Positions 9,083-16,920 of a stretch of DNA of 64,000 bases are shown here, one piece after another. The position numbers and the translations under genes are program-made. Position 1 is the first letter of the stretch, and every line of letters starts with the position of its first letter. The notes below the pieces were generated by a model, which had not been told where the DNA came from, made no database searches, and saw only the letters and a list, made by a program, of their open reading frames with translations. This DNA comes from Herbaspirillum sp. alder98 (lineage in GTDB: Bacteria > Pseudomonadota > Gammaproteobacteria > Burkholderiales > Burkholderiaceae_D): positions 1 to 64,000 of the forward strand of contig NZ_JAIUCY010000016.1 of the NCBI RefSeq assembly GCF_020179755.1. The letters are read 5' to 3'.

Positions 9083-9508
9083 TCAGTCGCGCTGGGTGAA
9101 AGCCGCCGTCGACGCCAGCTCGTTGAGCAGCGCCACGGTGGCACAGCTCGACACCTGATAGGGATTGAGTTCGCTGCTGATCGAATACTTCAGCAACAAT
9201 GACCGATTGATCTTGTCGAGCCGGATACCGCCCATGGTCCAGGACGAGTACTGCCGTTCATCGATCGCTTCGTAACCCAGCAGGATCAGGTCTTGATGAC
9301 GCTCGTCGTGCATCAGGTGCGCGTACACCCGGTTGACCTGGTCACGCCCGCCCTCGAGCACCTGCACGAAGATGCGGTCGCTGTAGCACAGCACGCCGGT
9401 GATGCCGTATTCGGGGTTGCGCTTGCGCGCGCTGGCCAGGATGTTATCTACCGCATCGGCTGTGATCGGCGCCTTGGCGCGGCTTGCATAGATCAGACGG
9501 ACCAGCAT
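9083..9508 (-). CDS. Short BLUF-domain blue-light photoreceptor
   Basis: A 141-residue protein that is nearly all BLUF domain. The flavin-site residues are present with the spacing of AppA: Tyr7 (LIYAS), Asn31 (RKRNPEYGITG), Gln49 (IFVQVLEGG), Trp90 and Met92 (SSWTMG). The last 45 residues form a helical cap without a separate output domain, so it likely signals through a partner protein. It starts two bases after the folE stop codon, so the two are translationally coupled. The stop directly meets the convergent HD-GYP gene. Longer starts exist but would run through folE. Confidence 0.92.
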   Translation of the reverse strand: MLVRLIYASRAKAPITADAVDNILASARKRNPEYGITGVLCYSDRIFVQVLEGGRDQVNRVYAHLMHDERHQDLILLGYEAIDERQYSSWTMGGIRLDKINRSLLLKYSISSELNPYQVSSCATVALLNELASTAAFTQRD

Positions 9509-9510
9509 GC

Positions 9511-10227
9511 TTAACCTCGTTGACGTTGGGTAATCAGGGCCAGGAACTCGCGCCGCAAGTCCGGGTTGCGCAGGAAGGACCCACGCATGACGCTGTTGAT
9601 CATCTTCGAATCGACATCCTTGACGCCGCGCCAGTGCATGCAGAAATGATCGGCTTCCATCACGATGGCCAGGCCATCGGGCTGCAGCTTCTGCATCAGC
9701 AGGTTGGCCGCCTGCGACACCGCCTCTTCCTGGATCTGCGGACGGCTCATCACCCACTCCAGCAGGCGCGCATATTTAGACAGGCCGATCAGGTTCGAAT
9801 GCTCGTTGGGCATGACGCCGATCCAGACCTTGCCCATGATCGGGCACAGGTGATGCGAGCAGGCGCTGCGCACCGTGATCGGCCCCACGATCATCAATTC
9901 GTTGAGACCTTCGATGTTAGGAAATTCGGTAACCGCCGGCGGCGCCTGGTAGCGCCCGCGAAACACTTCATTGAGATACATCTTGGCGACGCGCTTGGCC
10001 GTATCCTGGGTGTTGTGATCGCTCTCGACATCGATCACCAGGCTCTCCAGCACCGCCGCCAGCTTGCCCTGCACCTCGGCCTGCAATTGCTCGAGCTCGC
10101 CCTCTTCGATAAAGGCGGCGATATTGTCATTGGCATGAAAGCGCACGCCCGCCTTCTTGATGCGTTCGCGGATGCGGGCTGAGACAAGCTGGTCATGCAC
10201 GCTGGGCTGGTTTTTTTCTGTTGCCAT
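9511..10227 (-). CDS. folE: GTP cyclohydrolase I
   Basis: About 238 residues, close to the family's usual 220. It converts GTP to dihydroneopterin triphosphate, the first step of tetrahydrofolate synthesis. The zinc and substrate residues are visible: Cys-Ser-His-His in VRSACSHHLCP, GLSKYARLLEW, and the second zinc Cys in EADHFCMHWRGV. The start MATEKNQ at 10227 is preferred; the longer frame to 10329 has arginine-rich noise. The BLUF gene follows after two bases. Confidence 0.93.
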   Translation of the reverse strand: MATEKNQPSVHDQLVSARIRERIKKAGVRFHANDNIAAFIEEGELEQLQAEVQGKLAAVLESLVIDVESDHNTQDTAKRVAKMYLNEVFRGRYQAPPAVTEFPNIEGLNELMIVGPITVRSACSHHLCPIMGKVWIGVMPNEHSNLIGLSKYARLLEWVMSRPQIQEEAVSQAANLLMQKLQPDGLAIVMEADHFCMHWRGVKDVDSKMINSVMRGSFLRNPDLRREFLALITQRQRG

Positions 10228-10440
10228 ATCGGAAAGCGCACAGCGAGGGGCTGCGCAGGAATCGGTGAAATTGCCCCCATTATGCCCCGAAACGCCATCC
10301 CGCCCAGCGCGCCTTGCAATGCGCTGCAACAGTGCCGGCTTAACCGCCGTTGATTTTTGTTTGCCGCCATTTACAAGCGATTAACGGCTGCTTACACGCT
10401 TGACGACCATCATCGGGAAAACAATCTCGGGGGTGTCGTC

Positions 10441-11106
10441 ATGCATATTCAAATCCGCCTGGTCGGCGCATGCGCTCTGGCAGCAACGCTGTGCGCCTGC
10501 TATAGCCCGGCGCCAATGGTCAACGGTCCCACCAGCGTACGCCCGGCGTACCCGGTGGCCAACGTCGAGAACAACGGCGCCATCTTCCGCGTCAGCAGCG
10601 CGCAGCTGTTCGAGGAACCGACCAGCTACAACGTCGGCGACATCATCAAGATCGACATTTCCGAATCCATCAGCGGCAGCAACAAGTCGGCCACCACCAA
10701 CACCCGCGATACCAGCCTGACGCAAAAGGGGCCGGGATCCTCGGCGCCGCTGGCCGGCCTGTTCGGTTCGCTCTACACGGCCGACTTCTCGGCTTCGGGC
10801 AGCAACTCCTTCAAGGGTTCGGGCCAGACCGACAGCTCCAACAGCATGACCGGCACGTTGATGGTATCGATCGTCGAAGTCCTGCCCAACCGCAACCTGG
10901 TGGTGGCCGGCGAGAAACGCATCGGCCTCAACAACAACGTCAACACATTGCGATTCTCTGGCGTCGTGCGCACGCGCGACATCCGCGGCGGCATCGTGGC
11001 CTCGGCCAACGTGGCCGATGCGCGGCTGGAACAGGTGGGCGGCGGCACGATTGCGGATGCCAATGCCGATGGCGGTTTCTTCAAGCGCCTGCTGACGATC
11101 TGGTAA
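10441..11106 (+). CDS. flgH: Flagellar L-ring protein FlgH homologue, orphan
   Basis: A 221-residue lipoprotein. The signal peptide ends in the lipobox LCAC (mature Cys20). The body follows FlgH: SSAQLFEEPTSYNVGDIIKIDISES, the NSFKGSGQTDSSNSMTGTLMVSI strand region, LPNRNLVVAGEKRIGLN and SGVVRTRDI. FlgH forms the outer-membrane L-ring around the flagellar rod. It is normally encoded between flgG and flgI, but no flagellar gene is next to it here. It may be a displaced flgH, a second copy, or a paralogue used by another envelope machine. An out-of-place upstream Met at 10357 gives no signal peptide at the right place. Confidence 0.85.
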   Translation: MHIQIRLVGACALAATLCACYSPAPMVNGPTSVRPAYPVANVENNGAIFRVSSAQLFEEPTSYNVGDIIKIDISESISGSNKSATTNTRDTSLTQKGPGSSAPLAGLFGSLYTADFSASGSNSFKGSGQTDSSNSMTGTLMVSIVEVLPNRNLVVAGEKRIGLNNNVNTLRFSGVVRTRDIRGGIVASANVADARLEQVGGGTIADANADGGFFKRLLTIW

Positions 11107-11134
11107 GCAATCAGCGGAGAAATGAAGCACTAAC

Positions 11135-11162
11135 AAAAATGGCAACCGAGGTTGCCATTTTT
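11135..11162. terminator. Bidirectional terminator between flgH homologue and lipoprotein gene
   Basis: Stem AAAAATGGCAACC with loop GAG and a perfect complement ending in TTTTT. It serves both the plus-strand FlgH gene and the convergent minus-strand lipoprotein gene. Confidence 0.85.
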
Positions 11163-11183
11163 ATTTCAGCCAGGCCATTTGAT

Positions 11184-11765
11184 TCAGAAGCCGCCGCTCG
11201 ATGCGGATTGGGAGGGAAAGCGCGAGCTGTCGGCAATCACCTCCGCATTGGAGGGCAGCAACGCATCGACCAGCGGTCCCAGCTTTTCGTTGGTCGTGGC
11301 CCATTTATCCTGGGCGAACGAGCCCAGGCGATACTGGGCCGATCCCATCACGCGTCCGTCGCGACGCAGCGTCAGCGAGACATAGGTCAGGTAAGGCGTG
11401 TAGGCGTCGGAGAACACCTTGGTGTCCCATTTGACGAAGCCGGTGTAAGTCATCGTCACCGGACAACCGACCGATTGCGTGCCGGCGTCATAGACGCGGC
11501 TTTGCACGCCACGCCGCATCAATTCGTTTTGCAGCGCCGGCACAAAGTCACTCATGGCCACGGCGCCGTTCCACTCGATGCAGACTTCATGGATCGAGTT
11601 CCGGTCGTAGATCACGGCGTTCTGCGGCGGGTTGGGCGTCATCGAGCGCACCCCCGAGGCCGCATAGCCGATCAGGTTGGCCGCCTGAACCAATGGGTCA
11701 GACGGCATGACGACGCACGCCGACAAGGACGATGCAAACAAGGATGCAATGATGATGGTGCGCAC
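11184..11765 (-). CDS. Lipoprotein, Sbal_3080-like, function unknown
   Basis: A 193-residue lipoprotein with lipobox LSAC (mature Cys17). The core (about 55-150) has the pattern of the small Sbal_3080 lipoprotein family as I remember it: VCIEWNG, an ALQNELMRRG helix, a Cys in SVGCPVTMTYTG, and a Trp-rich strand followed by RRDGRVMGSAQYRLG. The two core cysteines may pair in the periplasm. The last 40 residues are Ser-rich and variable. It stands alone between two terminators or gaps, so context gives no role. Confidence 0.65.
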   Translation of the reverse strand: MRTIIIASLFASSLSACVVMPSDPLVQAANLIGYAASGVRSMTPNPPQNAVIYDRNSIHEVCIEWNGAVAMSDFVPALQNELMRRGVQSRVYDAGTQSVGCPVTMTYTGFVKWDTKVFSDAYTPYLTYVSLTLRRDGRVMGSAQYRLGSFAQDKWATTNEKLGPLVDALLPSNAEVIADSSRFPSQSASSGGF

Positions 11766-12226
11766 GACGCCCCCTCCAGGCTACTCACCGATTCATCATA
11801 GCCGCGCGGCATATCTGGTTACTTTTGTTTTACCTTCATTTACGCTGGCCGGGAGGGGGCTTTACAGAGCTAGACACTACCGGGTTCCTCGCACACCGTC
11901 TGAAGACGCTGGGCCCTGACGTTCATCAGAGTGACGGTGGTTGGGGTATGAATATCCCGTCGTGCCGGCGAACGCCGGTACCTAGTGGCTTTGGTCGCGT
12001 ACCGGTGGACGCTGCACGACGCTGGGTCCTGACTTTCGTCAGGACGACGGGGATGGGTAAGAAGCAAACCGTCGTCCCGGCGCATGCCGGGACCCAGTGA
12101 CTTCGATCGCGTACCGATAGCCGTTTCCTGACGTTCTCCATGTCGACAGACAGTTCTGGTGAGTTGAGGCCTCAACTCGCACGACATCGATTCAGTTGCT
12201 CACACGACCAACCTACGATCAGCGCA
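11766..12226. other. Gene-free spacer carrying palindromic repeats
   Basis: No convincing gene lies in these 461 bases. Most of the region is the repeat array at 11905-12099. The remaining bases before the GIY-YIG gene include a TGAGTTGAGGCCTCAACTCG palindrome around 12161-12180, a near-perfect 18-20 bp inverted repeat that could form a cruciform or act as an operator. Confidence 0.5.
11905..12099. repeat. Palindromic repeat array, two alternating A/B units
   Basis: Two kinds of unit alternate in opposite orientation. Unit A (11905-11937, degenerate; 12018-12050, intact) folds on CCTGAC/GTCAGG. Unit B (11958-11987, degenerate; 12069-12099, intact) folds on CCCGGC/GCCGGG. In a common orientation both share GTCGTCC on the left and GGACCCAG on the right, and differ only in the stem. 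An A-B pair with its tail (TCGCGTACCG) is repeated with a 113-base period. The same units recur at 24354-24624. They resemble REP/BIME extragenic palindromes; no RAYT transposase is in the window. Confidence 0.85.
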
Positions 12227-12511
12227 ATGAATTTCTACGTCTACATCCTGGCCAGCGCCAGAAACGGCACGCTATACATCGGCGTTACCCGCGACCTGAT
12301 CAAACGTATCTATCAGCACAAATACGAAGCTGGTCCAGGCTTCACAAAAAAATACGCCGTCAACCAACTGGTGCACTTTGAAGTGTTCGACGATGCCATC
12401 AATGCCATCACCCGCGAAAAACAACTGAAAAACTGGCGTCGGAGCTGGAAGCTGCAACTGATCGAAAAAACCAATCCCTACTGGCTCGACCTATACCCAA
12501 CGATCATCTGA
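12227..12511 (+). CDS. Small GIY-YIG domain protein (UPF0213/YhbQ-like)
   Basis: A 94-residue protein made of a single GIY-YIG fold. It begins FYVYILASARNGTLYIGVT, so the motif reads VYI...YIG, followed by the conserved Arg of a DLIKRIYQH helix and the ITREKQLKNWRRSWK region with the metal-binding Glu. Such proteins are predicted endonucleases of unknown target. I start at the Met at 12227; the longer frame crosses the palindrome. Its AAG/AAA-rich codon use differs from its neighbours, a hint of transfer. It ends six bases before the convergent dadA stop and directly follows a palindromic repeat array. Confidence 0.85.
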   Translation: MNFYVYILASARNGTLYIGVTRDLIKRIYQHKYEAGPGFTKKYAVNQLVHFEVFDDAINAITREKQLKNWRRSWKLQLIEKTNPYWLDLYPTII

Positions 12512-12517
12512 CCCGAT

Positions 12518-13783
12518 TCAAATCACCCGCAACGGCGCCAGATCATCACTCTCGATCTCGGTGCGTTCACCGGCAATGCGGTCGGCCAGGATGCGGCTGG
12601 CGCCGCAGGCCGTGGTCCAGCCGTTCGAGCCATGACCGGCGTTGAGCCAGAGATTGGCATAACGGGTGGCGCCGATAAGCGGCGCGCCGTCCGGCGTCAT
12701 CGGCCGCAATCCGGCCCAGTATTCGACCCGCGCCAAGTCCGCGCCCTGTGGATAAAGATTCTTCAGCGACTTCAGCGCCGTGGCGCAATCGCGTGGGGTG
12801 ACGCGAGTGTCCCAGCTGCCGATCTCGGCCGTGCCGGCGGCGCGGATATGGTCGCCCATGCGCGTGATGGCCACCTTGTAGTATTCGTCCATGACGCCAC
12901 TGCGCGGCGCGCCCGCAGGGTCGCTGACCGGCACCGTGATGGCATAGCCCTTGACCGGATAGATCGGCAAATCCAGTCCCAGCGGCTTGAGCATCGGCAC
13001 CGAGGCGCTGGCGCAGGCCACCACGTAGGCGTCGGCCTGCAACGTGCCGGCACTGGTGCGTACCCCCGTTACCTGGCCACCCGCCACTTCGATCGCGTCG
13101 ACCGTGGTCGAGAGCCGGAACTGCACACCCTGTGCCTGCAACCAATCGGCCAGCGCACGGGCGAACAGCGGGCAGTTGCCGGTTTCATCCAGGGGCAGCA
13201 GCAAGCCACCTTTCAATTCATTGCGCGCCGCGTGCAGCCCGGGGTCGAACGCGACGCAGGCATCCGCATCCAGCAACTCGAACGGCACGCCGGCCTCGGC
13301 CAGCACCTTGGTCGACAAGCCGGCGTTATCCACACCCTCCTGGGTGCGGAACAACTGCAGGTTGCCGCCTGTGGTCTGTTCATAACTTATGTCGAGCCGT
13401 TCGCGGATCTGCTTCAACTGTGTATGGCTATACCGCGCCAGGCGCCCCATGCGCGCCTTGTTGATGGCATAACGCTCGGGCGTGCATTGCGCCAGGAAGC
13501 GCTGCAGCCAGCGCCATTGATGCGCGTCCAGGCGTGGCGTGAAGCGCAGCGCCGCTTCGATCCCCAGCCAACTCTGCAGCGTCCATTTGAGCGACTTGCC
13601 GGGCATGCCCGGCGCCGCCCACGGCGTGGCATAGGACGGGCATACATGGCCGGCGTTGCCGACGCTGGTTTCGGCGGCGACCTCGGCCCGACGTTCGACT
13701 ACCGTCACGTCGTGGCCGCGCTCGCGGAGGTAATAAGCAGTGGTGACGCCGACGATGCCGGCGCCCAGCACGATGATGCGCAT
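12518..13783 (-). CDS. dadA: D-amino acid dehydrogenase
   Basis: A 421-residue FAD enzyme, close to the 432 of E. coli DadA. The N-terminus IIVLGAGIVGVTTAYYLRERG is the FAD-binding GxGxxG fold, VGNAGHVCPSYATPWAAPG is the DadA signature, and the C-terminus has WAGLRPMTPDGAPLIG and NAGHGSNGWTTACG. It oxidises D-amino acids to 2-oxo acids and ammonia at the inner membrane. The start at 13783 is set by the beginning of the FAD motif. It follows the SDR gene by 19 bases and is probably co-transcribed. No alanine racemase is next to it. Confidence 0.9.
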   Translation of the reverse strand: MRIIVLGAGIVGVTTAYYLRERGHDVTVVERRAEVAAETSVGNAGHVCPSYATPWAAPGMPGKSLKWTLQSWLGIEAALRFTPRLDAHQWRWLQRFLAQCTPERYAINKARMGRLARYSHTQLKQIRERLDISYEQTTGGNLQLFRTQEGVDNAGLSTKVLAEAGVPFELLDADACVAFDPGLHAARNELKGGLLLPLDETGNCPLFARALADWLQAQGVQFRLSTTVDAIEVAGGQVTGVRTSAGTLQADAYVVACASASVPMLKPLGLDLPIYPVKGYAITVPVSDPAGAPRSGVMDEYYKVAITRMGDHIRAAGTAEIGSWDTRVTPRDCATALKSLKNLYPQGADLARVEYWAGLRPMTPDGAPLIGATRYANLWLNAGHGSNGWTTACGASRILADRIAGERTEIESDDLAPLRVI

Positions 13784-13802
13784 GGAAAAGTCCAGAACAG
13801 GA

Positions 13803-14588
13803 TTAAAGAGTGAGACCGCCGTCGACATGCCAGACCTGGCCGGTCACGTAAGAGGCCGCCGGGCTCAGCAGAAAGGCGATCACGTTGGCGATCTCCTGCG
13901 GCTGCCCCAGGCGTTGCAGCGGAATGCGTTCGAGCGCGGCCTGCCAGGCGGCCGGGTCGATGGCCGACTTGGCCGGATCGCTTTTTTGCACATAGCCGGG
14001 CGCCACCGCATTGACGGTGACCGCGAACGGCGCCAATTGCACCGCCAGCGACTTGACCAGGGCCTCGATGCCGGCCTTGGCCGCGGCCGACGCCGGAAAA
14101 CCCGATTCGCCCAGCCGGAACACATGCGCCACGAATGAACTGAGTGCCACCACCCGGCCGCCCCCCGAGGCCTGCAGCGCATCGCGGCAAGCCGTGGTCA
14201 GCCGAAAGAAGCCCGACAGCAGGGCATCGAGCGAACGCGACCAGTCGGCATCGCTCAATTCGCCGATGCGCTTGCGATCGGCAAAGCCGGCGTTGGCCAC
14301 CAGCGCATCCAGGCGACCGAACTCATCGAGTGCGGTGTCGCGCAGCAAGCCGGCGGTGGCCGGCTCAGCCATGTCGCCAAACGCCAGCACGCAGCGCGCG
14401 CCCCGCTCGCGACAGGTCCGCGCCACATCCTGCAACTGCGGCGAATCGCCACGCGCATGCAGCACCAGCGAAGTGGTGTCGGCGGCCACCGTGGTGGCAA
14501 TGGCGGCACCGATGCCGCGCGCAGCCCCCGTGATCAGGATCACGCGGCGCTGGTCGCCGGACAGGGTGGAAGCAGAAACCTGGTTCAT
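13803..14588 (-). CDS. SDR-family protein with the catalytic Tyr replaced
   Basis: A 261-residue Rossmann protein of the classical SDR type: [10 protein letters not shown] (NAD(P)-binding), VANAGFAD (NAG motif), [10 protein letters not shown] (catalytic Ser) and PGYVQ. The usual YxxxK reads SAAAK (within [10 protein letters not shown]), so the catalytic Tyr is a Ser while the Lys is kept. I checked this codon on the minus strand (TCG). FabG-like enzymes without Tyr are rarely active reductases, so it may have another role or a shifted acid. It is upstream of dadA in the same direction. Substrate unknown. Confidence 0.8.
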   Translation of the reverse strand: MNQVSASTLSGDQRRVILITGAARGIGAAIATTVAADTTSLVLHARGDSPQLQDVARTCRERGARCVLAFGDMAEPATAGLLRDTALDEFGRLDALVANAGFADRKRIGELSDADWSRSLDALLSGFFRLTTACRDALQASGGGRVVALSSFVAHVFRLGESGFPASAAAKAGIEALVKSLAVQLAPFAVTVNAVAPGYVQKSDPAKSAIDPAAWQAALERIPLQRLGQPQEIANVIAFLLSPAASYVTGQVWHVDGGLTL

Positions 14589-14902
14589 GGTCTAAGTCTG
14601 GAAATTGAAGCCGATCCCGGCAGATGAGACAAGCGCTGCGCCCGACGCCGGATGCGTCGCGGCAAGTGCGCTATTTTAGCCAAACCCCACGTCCCCGGGG
14701 GCCTTCGACACTTGCCAGCATGGCGGTGCGCAGCGGTTCTCCATTACAATTGCCGGGTTCGCGGGTTGCCGACCATGCAATTCTTATAAATGCCATCCCC
14801 CTCTCCACGCTGCGGCATGGATCATGCTTGGACTTCCCGCACCCCCTCCGCATCGAACCAGGCATCTGGTTCACATTGAATCGAATTGAAGGAAAACCGC
14901 AG
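14589..14902 (+). other. Intergenic region upstream of the amino-acid ABC operon
   Basis: These 314 bases separate the divergent SDR and ABC permease genes. An AT-richer box (ATTCTTATAAATGCC, about 14780-14794) is a candidate -10 element for the permease operon. The sequence around 14685-14705 (ACGTCCCCGGGGGCC) is self-complementary. I see no riboswitch that I recognise and no gene. Confidence 0.35.
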
Positions 14903-15568
14903 ATGTATCAATGGGACTTCGGCTCGCTCTGGCAATTCCGGAGCATCATCGGCATCGGCTTTGCCTATACGCTGAGCTATACCGTGGCCGTCATCGCACT
15001 GGGGCTGTTGATCGGACTGCTGGTCGGTCTCGGCCGCCTGTCATCCAACCCGTTCATCTCGGGACCGCTGCGCGCCTACGTCGAAGTGTTCCGTTGCACT
15101 CCCGTGCTGGTGCAACTGGTGTGGTTCTACTATGCGCTGCCTGTCTTACTGGGCATCGAAATGTCGGCCGGCATGGCCGCCGCCCTGTCGCTGTCGCTGT
15201 ATGGAGGTGCGTTTTACTCGGAAATCATTCGCGGTGGCATCGTCTCGATCGACATGGGGCAATCCGAAGCCGGCTGGGCGCTCGGCATGACGCGATTGCA
15301 GCTGATGCGGCGGGTGATCCTGCCGCAGGCCTTCAAGCGCATGACGCCACCACTGGTGAACCAGTCCATCATGCAACTCAAGAATACCTCGCTGCTGTCG
15401 GTGCTGGCGGTGCCCGACCTGCTGTACCAGGGCCAGATCATCGCCCACGAAACCTATCGTCCGCTGGAGATCTACACCATGGTGGCGATCATCTATTTCC
15501 TGATCCTGCTGCCGGCCACCATCTGGGCCAAGAAGCTCGAAACGCGCCTGTCGGCGCAGCAAGGTTGA
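14903..15568 (+). CDS. Polar amino-acid ABC transporter permease (HisM/GltK family)
   Basis: A 221-residue inner-membrane permease with about five membrane helices. VEVFRCTPVLVQLVWFYYALP is the His/Glu/Gln family signature near the first loop, and EAGWALGMTRLQLMRRVILPQAF is the EAA motif that docks with the ATPase. An AAGGA site precedes the Met at 14903. Only one permease is encoded, so it would work as a homodimer. The ATPase gene follows after 10 bases; the periplasmic partner is probably the binding protein at 18255-19097. Confidence 0.88.
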   Translation: MYQWDFGSLWQFRSIIGIGFAYTLSYTVAVIALGLLIGLLVGLGRLSSNPFISGPLRAYVEVFRCTPVLVQLVWFYYALPVLLGIEMSAGMAAALSLSLYGGAFYSEIIRGGIVSIDMGQSEAGWALGMTRLQLMRRVILPQAFKRMTPPLVNQSIMQLKNTSLLSVLAVPDLLYQGQIIAHETYRPLEIYTMVAIIYFLILLPATIWAKKLETRLSAQQG

Positions 15569-15578
15569 GGGGCCCACC

Positions 15579-16352
15579 ATGACATCCGCTGCCAACCCCG
15601 CCATGATCCAGATCAGCAACCTCAAGAAGGCCTTCGGCGAGCACGTGGTGCTCAAGGATATCTCCATCCAGATCGAACGCGGCAGCGTGGTCGCCATGAT
15701 CGGGCCTTCCGGCTCGGGCAAGTCGACCCTGCTGCGCTGCCTGAACCTGCTGACCGTGCCCGACCTGGGCTCGGTGCGCATCGGCGATCAACATTTCGAA
15801 TTCGATGGCAAGAAGTCGCGCCTGCCGCGCGACCGCGAACTGGCCGGCTACCGGGCCCGCACCGGGATGGTGTTCCAGCATTTCAACCTGTTTCCGCACA
15901 TGACGGCGCTGGAGAACGTGATGGAAGGCATGCTCACCGTGCTGCGCACGCCCAAGGCCGAGGCCCGCCAACAGGCGCTGGCGCTGCTGCAGAAGGTCGG
16001 CCTGTCGGACCGCGCCGACATGTACCCGCAAAAGCTGTCGGGGGGCCAGAAGCAACGAGTGGCCATCGCCCGCGCGCTGGCCATGCGGCCTGAGGTAATG
16101 CTGTTCGACGAAGCCACCTCGGCGCTCGATCCCGAACTGGTGGGTGAAGTGCTCAACGTGATCCGTGGCCTGGCCGCCGACGGCATGACCATGATCCTGG
16201 TGACCCACGAAGTCGCCTTTGCGCGCGAAGTCGCCGACCAGGTGGTATTCATGCGCGATGGCGTGGTGGTCGAAGCAGGGCCGCCATCCCAGGTCATCGA
16301 CAATCCACAGCAGGCGGCCACGCGCGCCTTCCTGGCACGCTTCAACGGCTGA
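15579..16352 (+). CDS. Amino-acid ABC transporter ATP-binding protein (GlnQ/HisP family)
   Basis: 257 residues with a complete nucleotide-binding domain: Walker A GPSGSGKST, Q-loop FQHFNLFPHMTALENV, signature LSGGQKQRVAIARAL, Walker B VMLFDEATSALDPE and the H-loop VTHEV. It energises the permease encoded 10 bases upstream. A second in-frame Met at 15603 (MIQISNLKKAFG) matches the family's usual start, so the first eight residues are uncertain. The Lrp gene follows after five bases, suggesting one transcript. Confidence 0.9.
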   Translation: MTSAANPAMIQISNLKKAFGEHVVLKDISIQIERGSVVAMIGPSGSGKSTLLRCLNLLTVPDLGSVRIGDQHFEFDGKKSRLPRDRELAGYRARTGMVFQHFNLFPHMTALENVMEGMLTVLRTPKAEARQQALALLQKVGLSDRADMYPQKLSGGQKQRVAIARALAMRPEVMLFDEATSALDPELVGEVLNVIRGLAADGMTMILVTHEVAFAREVADQVVFMRDGVVVEAGPPSQVIDNPQQAATRAFLARFNG

Positions 16353-16357
16353 GCCCG

Positions 16358-16804
16358 ATGAAGACCCGGCTCGACACCCTGGACGAGACCGATCGCAACC
16401 TGATTGCGCTGCTGCAGCTGTCGGCGCGCGACAGCGTGGCCAACCTGGCACGCAAGCTGGGGGTGGCACGCACCACGGTCGTGGCGCGCCTGGCGCGGCT
16501 GGAACAGAACGGGGTCATCGCTGGCTACACCGTCAAGCTGGGCCAGGAAGTGTCCGACAATGCGCTGCGCGCCTATGTCGGCATCACCATCGAACCCAAG
16601 TCGGCACGCGATGTACTGAAACAGTTCAGGCGCATGCCGGAGATCGAAATGCTGTGCTCGGTCTCGGGCGAATTCGATTATGTCGCCTGGCTGCGCGCCA
16701 CCTCTGCCGAGCGACTCGATCAACTGCTGGATGAAATTGGCCAGATCGAGGGTGTGTCCCGCACCACGACGTCAATCGTCCTAGCTCTCAAAATAGAGCG
16801 CTGA
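16358..16804 (+). CDS. Lrp/AsnC-family transcriptional regulator
   Basis: A 148-residue DNA-binding protein. Residues 1-60 form the AsnC helix-turn-helix (LDETDRNLIALLQLSARDSVANLARKLG), and residues 65-145 form the RAM ligand domain (VGITIEPKSARDVLKQFRRMPEIEMLCSVSGEFDY). The family senses amino acids. Its place five bases behind an amino-acid ABC ATPase suggests it controls that uptake system, perhaps also the lysine-degradation genes at 19405. Confidence 0.88.
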   Translation: MKTRLDTLDETDRNLIALLQLSARDSVANLARKLGVARTTVVARLARLEQNGVIAGYTVKLGQEVSDNALRAYVGITIEPKSARDVLKQFRRMPEIEMLCSVSGEFDYVAWLRATSAERLDQLLDEIGQIEGVSRTTTSIVLALKIER

Positions 16805-16920
16805 CGGCACATTCAAGAGTATTCCTATCGAGATGCATGGCGGATTTCATTAGCATCTCTGCATACTTTGTCACGTCATGTCTCCGGGAGAGTCGTCATG
16901 AAAATCTTCAGGTACGCGCT

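Noticed and set aside
11905..12099. CRISPR array
   Set aside because: Units are palindromes in alternating orientation with few copies and related spacers, and no cas gene is near.
14903..15568. Riboswitch before the amino-acid ABC operon
   Set aside because: The upstream 314 bases show no conserved core that I recognise for lysine, glycine or glutamine riboswitches.
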